Source of the DNA: Laetiporus sulphureus 93-53
Taxonomy: Eukaryota; Basidiomycota; Agaricomycetes; Polyporales; Laetiporaceae
Length of the DNA stretch: 64,000 nt
Direction: 5' to 3'
NCBI RefSeq assembly: GCF_001632365.1
Contig: NW_024468592.1
Coordinates: 51,210 to 115,209, forward strand
Position numbers and translations under genes: made by a program. The stretch's first letter is position 1; every line of letters starts with the position of its first letter. Positions 33,774 to 45,300 of the stretch are shown in pieces. The notes below the pieces were generated by a model that was not told where the DNA came from, did not search any database, and saw nothing but the letters and a program-made list of their open reading frames with translations.

Positions 33774-34107
33774 CTACTTGAATACAACTCATTCAGTCAT
33801 CGGGTCTTTATGACCTCTGTCTTCGCGATTATCAGAATTGCTTCCATCGAGTACATATGGTAGGCAGCACTCACCACGAGACCCTTCATACCTCTTCGAA
33901 GACTGTTCTTCGTGCGTCATGAGGTTTTTGGCGATGGAGCACCAGCGGTGAACGCAATCAGATCAGTCTAGATAGAGCATTCGCGTCACTGCTTCGCAGG
34001 CACTTCGGCTTGTCCTCCGCACACAGGGGCCAGGTCTATCCAAATCCTATATAAGATACACTGCGCACGTACTGCCCCCGCCCGTGCCTCCACTCCTTAC
34101 GGCCATC
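33774..34107. other. Glycogen phosphorylase promoter region
   Basis: Non-coding stretch upstream of the phosphorylase start, with a TATA box at 34048. Confidence 0.5.
34048..34055 (+). promoter_or_regulatory. TATA box of glycogen phosphorylase
   Basis: TATATAAG lies 53 bp upstream of the ATG at 34108, consistent with a TATA-driven, inducible promoter. Confidence 0.55.
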
Positions 34108-37100
34108 ATGACCTCTACCATCGATCCAAAGACCATCGGCCAGCCCCCCAAGCGCCCCCGCAGACATGTTCGGTCATTGACTGGTTAGTGCAGCCCGCCT
34201 TCTGCACCAGAGATGCTGAACAGATCACGAACTTCATGAACAGGGTACCTGCCGGAAACGGACGCTACGGGCAAGGAGGTTTGGCCGAGGGGAGATGAGA
34301 AGGTGTGGAAGGCTGCGATGCGTGGCCTAGATACCGGTGAGTGCATCTCAGAGGGTGGACACCGGGCTTCTTGGTGGAAGCAGGAAGCACGCACAATACA
34401 CCATTCAATAGCGCGCGTCAGCGTCGGACATAGCGAGCAGACAAGGTCTTGACTCGAAACGCGCATATATGCGCGTATATCTCGATGCAACCATTATATC
34501 CGGCCATCTGCGCGACGAACGTCATCTAATGTTAACTGCACAGATGTACCATCCATCGTCAGGTCGGTGGTGAACCATGTACAGACATCTCTTGCGAGGC
34601 AAGCATACAACCTCGACAACTTAGGGGCCTACCAGGCTGCTGCGCTCTCCGTGCGCGATAACCTCATCGTATGTATCCGGTCCATGTATTTGCTTGCCGC
34701 TGATTGAACACGCTTTTTAGCTGAACTGGAATGACACGCAAATGCACTACACGCGAAAGGAGCCGAAGCGCGCATACTACCTCTCGCTCGAATTCTTGAT
34801 GGGACGCACGCTCGACAACGCGCTGCTGAATCTCGGGATGAAAATGGAGTACAAAGAAGGCGTGCACGCGCTTGGCTATAATCTCGAGGACATCCTCGAG
34901 CAGGAGCGCGACGCTGCGCTCGGGAACGGCGGCCTTGGCCGGCTCGCCGCGTGCTATCTCGACTCAAGCGCATCACAAGAGCTGCCCGTGTGGGGCTATG
35001 GCTTGCGCTACAAGTACGGCATCTTCCAGCAGCTCATCTCCCCCGAGGGCGCCCAGCTCGAGGCGCCTGATCCGTGGCTCGAGCACTCCAACCCGTGGGA
35101 GCTGCCCCGCCTGGATGTTGCATACGATGTGCGGTTCTATGGCCATGCCGATCGTCTTGATAACGGAAGGGCGGTCTGGAGTGGAGGGCAGGAGGTTTTG
35201 GCGATTGCGTACGATACCATGATACCGGGCTATGATACGAAGAGTACGAACAATCTCCGTTTGTGGGAGAGTAAGCCGAAGCGTGGCTTTGACCTGAACA
35301 GCTTCAATGGTGCGTTCGCCCTGTCCATTTGCCGCACTATTTCTGACGCTGTTGCTCGTAGCCGGTGACTATGAGCGCGCTGTGGAATCATCTAACAGCG
35401 CTGAGGCCATCACGTCCGTTCTGTATCCGAATGATCACACGTCCTGTATGCGTTTATATACATTTCCTTTGGTGTCCCTACTTAAAATCTTGCAGTCGGT
35501 AAGGAGCTGCGACTCAAGCAGCAGTACTTCTGGACTGCTGCCAGTCTTGCCGATATCATGCGGCGTTTCAAGAACATGGGCAAGCCGCTCACTGAACTTC
35601 CTGACTGTGCGCGGTCGTCGTCGTCGATTCATTGCCATATAATGCTGAAGTCTCCTCTGTTTAGACGTGGCTATCCAGCTGAATGACGTATGTCTTTCAT
35701 TCCGCCTTGCGTCGATCTCTTGCCTTCTTTCATGGTGTGATTTGGGTGACATCCTTTTGAATGCTGATTTTGTTAGACTCACCCGACGCTCGCGATCCCT
35801 GAGTTGATGCGCATACTCGTGGATGAGGAAGAAGTTCCATGGGACGTGGCGTGGAACATCATTACAAACACGTTCTTCTTCACGAACCATACGGTCCTTC
35901 CGGTCAGCCTTCATTCTGCAAATCATTCATATTTGGTGCCTGATAGGGTTATCATAACAGGAAGCGCTTGAGGTAGGCATAGTCGGTGGTCGGTGGAATG
36001 TCTTTGTTGAAAAGATTCTTGTAGAAATGGCCGGTGCCGTTGATGCAATCCTTGCTGCCCAGGTATTACATTCAGATTGCTGGTGATATGGGCTGATTGA
36101 CAGTCTTTTCCCGTAGGCACATGCAGATCATCTTTGATATCGTGAGTTCATATCATTAGTTCATCGCGCCAAACTGATCGTTCCTGACGACCGACAGAAC
36201 TTGTGAGTATGACATTGGTTGGTACCGAATATTGACGTGAACTATTCCTGCGCGTTTTATAGAATCTTCTTGCAAGGTTTGTTGATAGCAGCTTTTCACA
36301 AGCATATTGACGTTCATCACGTTCGTTTGCAGCTGTAGAGAAGAAGTTCCCTCACGACAGGGAGAAGCTGGCGAGGATGTCTCTCATTGAGGGTGAGCGT
36401 CATGATCTATTGATGTTGCTTCCTTAGGTGATGAAACATCGTTACAGAGGGATTTCCGCAGTACATACGCATGGCGAACTTGGCTTGCATTGGTATGTGG
36501 TCGAAGTCTTGTGAACGGAATCGGACCATGACTGTTCGTTGTAGGAAGCAGGAAAGTCAACGGTGTAGCTGAGGTATGACCCTCCTCTTCATTTTGTGCC
36601 TTTCAGAGTCTCATGCTGCTGTCATTGTAGCTCCACAGTGAGCTACTCAGGTTGACCATCATGAAGGACTTCGTCGATTTCTATGGTGTTAGCAAGTGGG
36701 TCTTGATTATTTCTGGGAGAATCTCAGGTCACTGATATCATGTGCAGATTTTCCAACGTCACCAACGGCAGTACGTATCTATGTATCCGGTGTATGTTCT
36801 TCAATTAGATTGACTGGCTGGGCAGTTACTCCGCGTCGCTGGCTCGACCAGGTTTGTACCTTATCAAGAGCCTTGTCGTGGACAATGAACTTATCTCTCC
36901 GTTTTATAATCATCAGTGCAACCCTGCGCTCAGCAACCTCATCAGCGAGACCCTCAAGCTATCGAAGGCTGCCTTCCTCAAGGATCTGTACAAACTCGAG
37001 GTACGAACCAGCCACACGCAACGCTCAGTTGTTCCATTCACGTTCAACGATGGTGCATTTAGGGCCTGCTCAAATTTGTCGACGACCCCGGATTTCAGCG

Positions 37101-38549
37101 TAAATGGGCAGCGATCAAGCAGAGTAACAAGGAGCGTCTCGCACACTATGTGGAGACGACACTGGGATTGAAAATCAACACGAATGCCATGTTTGACGTG
37201 CAGATCAAGGTAGTCCTTCATGCCTATTGGGAATCAGATCAGTGTTGACAGATTGCCTTAGCGTATACACGAATACAAGGTCGGTCACAAGCGGTTTCGT
37301 AAGGATATCTGAAGACTCGGCTGAATTGGCTACGTACAGCGTCAAACCTTGAATATCATGGGTGTCATCCATGTACGTGGCCTTGTCTACGTAGTGGTAG
37401 TTGCCTGACGGATCGTCTGCAGAGATACCTCACCCTCAAGGAAATGACTCCTGTTGAGCGTAAAAAGGCCAATCCCAAGGTGGTCTTTTTTGCCGGCAAG
37501 GCTGCGCCAGGATGTGAGCACAAATTCCTATAGGAGGGGTTCCATGCTGATCTTCGTCGATTCAGACTATATTGCCAAGCTTGTATGAAAGCCATTTGTC
37601 ATCTTGTTTAGTTTGCTAATCGTCCATAATTCTTAGACTATCCGACTGATCGTCAACGTTGCCCGTGTTATTAACGCTGACCCCGATACCAAAGACTACC
37701 TCCAGCTTTACTTCCTGCCGGACTACTCGGTCTCGCTCGCCGAGATTTTGATTCCTTCTTCAGACATCAGTCAGCATATATCCACGGCCGGAACTGAGGC
37801 CTCCGGTACGTCGAACATGAAGTTCTGCCTGAACGGCGGGCTGCTTCTCGGAACCGTCGGTGAGTACTGCTGTTATATTATCCGTGAGCCTGTCTGGAAT
37901 ATCATGGATGGCAGATGGTGCAAACATCGAGATTGCTGAGGAAGTTGGCGAAAACAATGTCTGTAAGTATTGAAACCCGGATGATACTGTTTTGGCGAGT
38001 TGCTCACATATTTCTTAGTCTTCTTCGGTCATTTGACGCCAGCGGTTGAGGATCTTCGCTATCAGCACATGTATCATCCAGTTCCGATTGAGCAGAAATG
38101 CCCTCCTCTGGCCCGAGTGCTGAAAGAGGTTTCGGATGGATTGTTCGGTGACGGCGGCGTCTATGAGCCGTGCGTGTTCCGTCGATGCGGTAGACGTCCA
38201 AAGCTGAGAGTTGATATCAGGCTTCTCAACACTATTCGTCAAAACGATTATTACTTGTTGACTGAGGACTTCGACTCTTGTAAGATATACTTTGCAGCTC
38301 TTTAACCTTGATGCTGACCCATTTGTCATAGACATCCAGGCACTGAAGTTGGTTGATCAGGCATACCAGGATCGGACTGAGTGGATCAAGAAGAGCATTA
38401 GGACGACAGCCAAGGTCAGTGATGCAATATATTCTTTTGTACGACGGCTAGCTGAGCTCGCTTTCTAGATGGGCAAGTTCAGTTCGGATCGTGCTATTCA
38501 GGACTATGCTCAGGAATACTGGAACATCGAGAGCACGAAGCCGGAGTGA
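34108..38549 (+). CDS. GPH1: Glycogen phosphorylase
   Basis: Releases glucose-1-phosphate from glycogen using pyridoxal phosphate, in the cytosol. The family is recognised throughout: [110 protein letters not shown] and the pyridoxal-lysine block [17 protein letters not shown]. The start [11 protein letters not shown] at 34108 precedes [15 protein letters not shown]. The protein is probably close to the usual 850-890 residues. I count about 30 exons, several tiny: 12 nt (35961-35972), 5 nt (36198-36202), 14 nt (36263-36276) and 17 nt (37566-37582). Each restores the conserved protein. The stop TGA is at 38547-38549. I did not fix every exon border. Confidence 0.93.
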
Positions 38550-39067
38550 GCGATAGCGACCGTCGTTCGATTGCAACAATCATGGTATTTAGGTGGCATG
38601 GATGACACAAATAACAGCATCGTCGTAAATGTTCTTAGCATGTATAATGTAGGAAAAATATGAACGCGGGTAAACCGAGGACGAAAAGGGAGCTGGATGA
38701 ACGCGATGACCATAAAGAAACTAATGAGACAGGACAGCAAGGCACGATTGCATAGTAGACACGATAATGACAGCAAAACAAAATTAAGCCAGTTCGAGGG
38801 GTATCATCTGGCTGAGTGAATGAAGGCAATGCAATCGGGCTCTTCTCATTCATACAGTTGGCCGACAGCAATGGCTGGACTACAGTTACTGACAGCCCGT
38901 TCATCCGCAATTTCGCTTGCGGAGGATGAGATGTGTCCAGCGCCGAAGTAGACTCTCAACCTAAGAGTCTAAGGGTATGCTTCATGTATCCGATACGCGT
39001 TCACGCGTTACCTTCGATGTCGCTCTCATTCGGACGCTCAGCATCTACTTGACGTTCGACGGCAAAG
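38550..39067. other. Convergent 3' flanks
   Basis: Between glycogen phosphorylase and the Msb1-like gene; no gene seen. Confidence 0.5.
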
Positions 39068-42000
39068 TCAGCCCAGGTCATCAATGGCTAACGATTCGAC
39101 CGTACCTTGCTCTGGTGCAGAGGCCCGCGCACCTAACGCTGAAGACACAGCATCACCGGCGGCTGACGGTCCCTGCTGAGTGGCCGAGCTTGGAAGCTCC
39201 GATGCAGAGGACGAATACGCGCTCGGCGCGGACATTGACCCTCTCCCACCCTCCGAAACATCGTTCAAATCGGCTGTCTCTGACGATCCGGTGCCTGCGC
39301 CACTCGGATCATCTGCAAGGGCGATCAAGCCTCCGTCACCAGCGGATTCTGTGGTAACAGGCGCCTCGGTACGCCCATCGCTCCTCACGGCAGACACTGT
39401 GGTACCCGATGACGGTGAGTCTGGGAGGGGTTTGTCCTTGTCCCCCAGTTGCGATGCCGACGTCTCCACGGGCTGCGTTTCCACTCCCGTGGTTTGCATT
39501 GGTCCAGAGGTTTCCGGAATGCGGCTTTCCATGGAAATGCTGAGTACAGGGGCTCCCGTCACATTCGCACGCTCTGCAGAGGCCTTCGCTACTGCAACAG
39601 GTTCACTTGTGCTCACTGCTATATCTGGTCCTGGGGTACCTCCAGTGAGTACGACAGATTTAGATGCAGAAGGTATTGTTCCGGATGCGGCAGAGCTTGC
39701 CGTATTCTTGCTCGGTGGGACAATATCTTGCGGAACAGCCATGGTCGGCTGCGTGTCTCCATGTTCTTCATCAATCTTGATTGTGGTAGTACTAACTGGT
39801 TCTGCAGCCATCGGCTCCTGCTTAACGTTCGTTATCGGCACAGGAGGCAACTCAGTTGTCTTGGTTCTCGCGGCATCGGAACTGGGAATCCGTCCAGCGG
39901 GTGCAGGTCTGGGACTCATTTCTGCATCCGGCAATCCAAGTCCCTTCACAGAATTAGCGCCGCTAACCTTCGCCGGCACCTCCGGTGACTTGGACTCTGG
40001 CACCTCTGTCAACACCTCACCCATCTCACCAATCGTCGGTACTCTCGCTGCCTTTTTCCGTGACGCGTTGTTTCCCTCGCCGATCGTCTGATTGGAGAAG
40101 AACGTGAAGCGCTTTTTGCCGGGTGAGAACGTCGAGCTCTTCTTGGAGGATGATATGATTGAGCGCTCAGACGGCTTCGGTGACGATGTGCGATTGGACG
40201 CAGCAGCTACGGGGGATGGCAGCTTGGGAGAGGAGGCGGGGCGGGTAAAAACTTGTTCGAGGACCAGCCAACTGATCGGCCGACCGCCTGCTTCGACATC
40301 TTTGAGAGGCTTCAACTGGCAGACAACGAAGATAGGCCAGTCGGAGGCGATAGGATCGAGGAGCGCGTCGCTCCAAAAGTCGACGAATGCCTCATCTAAT
40401 TGAATAAGGCTGACCAAGGTGCATTTCTGTTTGAGGTTCGCCGTACTTTCAGCAGCTGTTCTATTCACAGCCGTATCATTTGATGAGGAAACGCCTGAAC
40501 GCGATGTGGATGATGCCTTGCGCTTGTTAGATTTTCGCGGGTCAAGAGGCGGTTTCGTCACCTCGATGTCGCTGTCAAGCAGGGTCGCAGCAAAGTCCTT
40601 TCCCAATGCGCTTTCGCCAAATCCACTTGCTGAGAAGTCTGACCAGTCTTTCGGTGTCTCGAGATTGTCCGAAGATACCGTCGCAATGGTCCCATTGGTG
40701 GCATCCTTGCCATGACGTAGAGATCGCGGTGAGAGTGAGCGTTTACTACGAGAATCAGGGTGATTGGTGGCAGGGCTTGCATCATTTGCGTCCTTGCCAG
40801 GGACTAACGACAACAAGCGGATCGTCTCCTCAGTGAACACACGGGACCAGGCGGAGTCGACCTCTACAGTGCTCACGGATTGGACGGGAGTCACTATTGC
40901 CTGTTTTATAGCGTCCCAGATGCTATCATACTCGCCATGATCTGGCCGAGATTCTGCCTTGGTAGCATCAGTGATGACGCGAAAGGGATGTTGTTTCGGT
41001 GGGGAACTCTTGATGTCTGGCAGTTGCACCTCCACGCGGACGTACAATGCATCATGTCGTCGGGTGGACAGACGTGGCCTCGGTAGCAGTCCTTCCTCAG
41101 TCGAGCCATCGCTGGGGAACGGATAGCTTGCTACGAGTTCAGCGAGCCGCAGAGGCATCTTCTTGTGCACCATGTCGTCCCTAAAGCACAATCGTTTGTC
41201 TTAGCACAAACAAGTCACGAGATAGATATGAGTGCGGACCTGATCTGCGCCAGAAATAGGTGCTCCAGAATCCTCCCCGCACGTTCCCATCGTGCGTAGA
41301 ATGATGACCAGTCGTCATCGTCTTCAGTCCTACGCGCCGTGAGCAGCCACAGGCCTAGAAACTTCGACAGCTTGCTGCCGGAGGTGCCATTTCGTTCCGA
41401 GTGCGCCGCGAGAGAGGACAGGATTTCCAAAGTGGCGACGAGCAATTGCATGTGGGCAGGAGGCAGCTGCGGGGCGAGACATTGGGAGAATGCATTGGGT
41501 GGGTAGGACGCTGCTCGTTCTGCGTCGGCAAAGTTGGCGTACCACTGCCACGGATCGGATCCAACCCCAAAGGAGTCGCCGCCCAGTCGTAGATGCCGGA
41601 GCGCCCACCGCAATACAGCGGCAATGTCATGCGGCGAGCGCGTATACTCCAGCTCAGTAATGAAAATAGTCAAGGGAGAGTTAGGGTTCGGAGAGAGCGT
41701 GGTGACGGTGTTCTTGGGAGCCAAAGAAAGAATGAAGAGCGATATGAGCTTGCGCTGTATGTCGGGAGAGGCGGAGTACCAATGTGGGTGCATGACTCCG
41801 AGTGTCTCGAGACCTATGAGAGACCTGTAAGCGATGAAGTGTTATATTAACGGCAGACATACCGCCACCATCCACAATAGCAGCAGAGCAGGCCTTGACA
41901 AGCAGAAGCGTCTCATGTGGGTTAAGTCGCTTCTGCCCGATGACACTGTCTGTAACGACCGCATTGCGGTCATCAGGATCCGCCTCGAACACCACTCCCA

Positions 42001-42322
42001 GTGCACGGCTCTTCTCCTCCTTCGGTATAGGAAGGTTGAGTGTCAGATGGGGAGCATCAGATGGAGGTGGCTTGGGTACAGCAGCAGGCGAAAGGGGACG
42101 AGACCTCGTTCTGAAAAGGGAGAATCCTGCATCCCGCTCCTTCTCCCTCCCTCTTGATTGGGACGCAGGCTCTGCGAAGTTAGATGCAGATGGCGAAATC
42201 GATGGTGAAACGGCTTCGAACTTGCCCTCCAGCAGCGAGGCGACCGAGGAACGTTTCTGCGGACGGTGTGTGTCCTTCTCCTCCTTTCTGCGTACAAAGA
42301 CCTTTGAGAGAAATGAAGGCAT
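39068..42322 (-). CDS. Msb1/Mug8-domain protein
   Basis: Predicted 1048-residue protein from exons 42322-41863, 41813-41240 and 41180-39068 (1049 codons with stop). The start MPSFLSKVFVRRKEEKDTHR and SVASLLEGKFEAVSP are typical of fungal Msb1/Mug8 proteins. These have a RhoGAP-like N-terminal domain and act in polarity and cell-wall signalling with Cdc42/Rho GTPases. The conserved part continues through GLETLGVMHPHWYSASPDIQ and runs to about residue 400. The C-terminal 500 residues are Ser/Thr/Pro/Ala-rich and likely disordered, with several SSP and SPxK sites that might be phosphorylated. Exon 2 uses a TCATAG acceptor; the acceptor 11 bases further upstream would hit a stop. Family assignment is from memory of the family, without a search. 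Confidence 0.75.
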
Positions 42323-45300
42323 AGCGAATCTGGCGTATACGTGGAGAATAAAAGAACCAGGAAGTGGATAATGAGGTCTGCAGCCTATTCAAAGGCTCGA
42401 GACCGTCGATGGACGCGACACGAACGCTGTGGCGACTGTTGCGCTCAATTTCTCGGCTAATATTGGCGGATTTCCATATGTGGCTATCGCAAATAACCAG
42501 CTCTATATTAGTCTGGGCCACAACCTGTTCTGATTCCTGAACTGCACCCGCTCCAAATCATCGGGATCAACTCCAGCTTTAGTTGCCAAGATACCTAGAT
42601 GTTATTTCAGGGTCTTCACGTACGAATTCGGCTCCGTTTATCGGTCTGTTCGTGGCATCATCCGGCGGTTGTCGTCTCCAGCTGCCTCCGTCAATTCAGA
42701 ACTATCTTTGTACACGAGCGATTGCTGCGGTGTAGATAATCGCGGATAACACCGAACTTCACGAGCATAATGGGCGCTGTCGCGCTGAGAGGTATTACGT
42801 CAACTGCAGGCGCATTTCCGAGAACGCATATAACCTCTCCGCCAACGAACGCCCATCCACTCAAGGCGCTATACGTTCGGCTACCTTAGTGTTTTGACTA
42901 CAGCAAGAACTTCATTGCTAATTGCCCTGCACTCAGCATCTCGAATTTGGGGCGTGCCTATCTGGTATGACTCTCTCGCAAATCAACACTATTACGGCCT
43001 CTCGACACAGAGGCATCATTACTATACTTTCTTGTCTCTGCGACACCAGCGTCGACGGTCACAGTAAACCTGCACCTGCGACCGCTCGCTTGTGGAACTG
43101 GTCGTGCTACTGATACGGGTATTTCATCTGCCATCGTCAGTATGATATCTTTCGTGCCCTCAATGAACATCTCACCAGGTCGCGTACCCTGCGAAGACTT
43201 ATAAATGTCCGACGCATTGGTGCGGTTGTGGCAAGGAGCTCCGCATGCTCAGCGGTTTTGGCCAGCACGTACTCGAGAGCGTGATATGCGACGTGATCAG
43301 GTTCACGGCACCTCCGATCGATCCTCAACGGATCCAGTTCGGAGGATGCCTCTTCGTTCTTTGAAGACACTCATAAACCTGGTCGTCACACTTGCCGAAT
43401 GCTCTACCTTGCAAACATCACAATACTGTGTGCCACATCTCATCCTCAGTATGGCACACGTATGACACTCACGCGTCAGGATAATCATGAGGCTTGCTCT
43501 ACTGCTTCCGGAGAGGAGTTGGCCAAATGTCACCAGATGGTAGAGTTGGTTGCTGAAAGCTGCTCTTACGGGACTACGACTATTTGGTGGGAACCCCCCT
43601 GACTTGTTCGATTCTTGTCGATTCCTTTTACCTAGCCAGACATGCTATCACGAAATCTGAGCTGAAGATTCGTTCAACATTATGCGCAGATAGCGAGAAA
43701 CGTTCAATTGTCTGACATCAGTATGAGCGACATCATTTCTCGCCCGTGGAAGTGCACTGTCGAGCTCCATCTCCATCCCGTTGTAACTTGTCAGATCCAC
43801 CATCAATAGCGGTTTATGTTCCTATGCCGAAAGACTTTGCCTCATGCCTAAAATCTGATGCGCTGACTGACTATGCGGAATAGGAAGCACTGCTGCGCCA
43901 TGTGCAGTTATGTGAGCGATGTTCCGCGCAACCCCAGGATCGCGGCTCGGTCGGCATCGGTGAGCCTCCCGGAGGTCTGCGGTTTCCGTGGTCGCTTGCC
44001 TGCTGCGCGTCAGACGCCTAACGATTTTCTGTGCGGAGGATTGTCAATGACGCTGAGGCCTGGACAATCACGGAAGATCGACTTTGCACGGTGACTGGCG
44101 CGTAAAAGGCTTCCGCCATCAGCGATGCAATCTAAGAAGGCATTCTCCACCGGCGGATGACGGATGGTGTCTGCTACCAGTATGTCACTCTCCTCTTTAT
44201 TGCCTATGGTATCGGACGGATGGTGATATGCTACTTAGCCAGCCTGATATTGGACCTTCTAAGGCAGCCCAGATGTATCGCTGATATAATTTTTGCCCTA
44301 CAGCTATACATCACAGCGTTCTCCTGTACAATGTGTATTATCGAGCTCCTTGGTCATCCTGCATAAAAAGACATCCGAGAAGGAAAAGCTCGAGGCCCAG
44401 ACTTACTTGGCCGTCCGCACCCATCAATTGTCGCAGCATCGCACATTGAACCCTACCTACATAACGTCTATGATTATCCACGACGTCACTCACCGCCCCT
44501 TTCCCGTGACCCAAACTGCACATCATCCAAATTCGAAACCTCCAATATTATCCTCCGAGTCAGGCCTCATGCCATGGCTCAGTCATCGCCTCCCCCCCCC
44601 CCTCCCGATATCATTCCGGTTGCCCCGCTACCGAGACCTCATCATTACTCGCACTGTTTCTGTTTCGTCTCGGCACTTCTGTACGCAACGCCCACAACCG
44701 CCCTCAACAAGCCCACCGCTCAGAATACGCGGCACCGGTACCTGGCTCCGGTCTTCGTCGCCGACTTCCGATCTCCAATACCAAATCTTGTTCCGTTCGC
44801 CGATGTGCGCTTGAGATCATGTTGACGCTCACTCCTGCGTCTGCAAGGGGCGGGCCTGGTCCTAGAGAGATGAACTTGGAGCGCGTCACGGTGACGCCGG
44901 CCGGGTACCCCTCTCAATATGATTCCGGATCCAGTATTCATTTCGAGCAAACGTTCGTACTTCAGTAGCCTGCGCTACTCTTTCAATTCATGGTGAAAGA
45001 TATCTCGCCCAGGATCACAGCTCAGGCTCAGGCTCATTCTTAGTCACCGTGTGGCGCCATCGGCGAGCGCAGTAAGCTCATCGGAGAGATGGTGGCGGGC
45101 GCCGTCCGATTGCAATTCCCTTAACGCTGACCGGTTTCCTGAAGCAGGTGCCTTTTGGCGCGAGCTCATAGGTGGTTAGTGAGGCGGAGAGGGGTGGGAT
45201 GAAAGTGAGTTGAGATAGGACCTGTCATGCCCCGATAGATTTGATCGAGCTATTCGGCCCGTTCTTCTCTCAGGTGTAATTGCGAAGCTGGACCGACCGC

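Noticed and set aside
39180..40091. 303-codon plus-strand open frame
   Set aside because: It is the antisense shadow of the low-complexity Msb1-like C-terminal exon; it has no domain signals and no splice logic.
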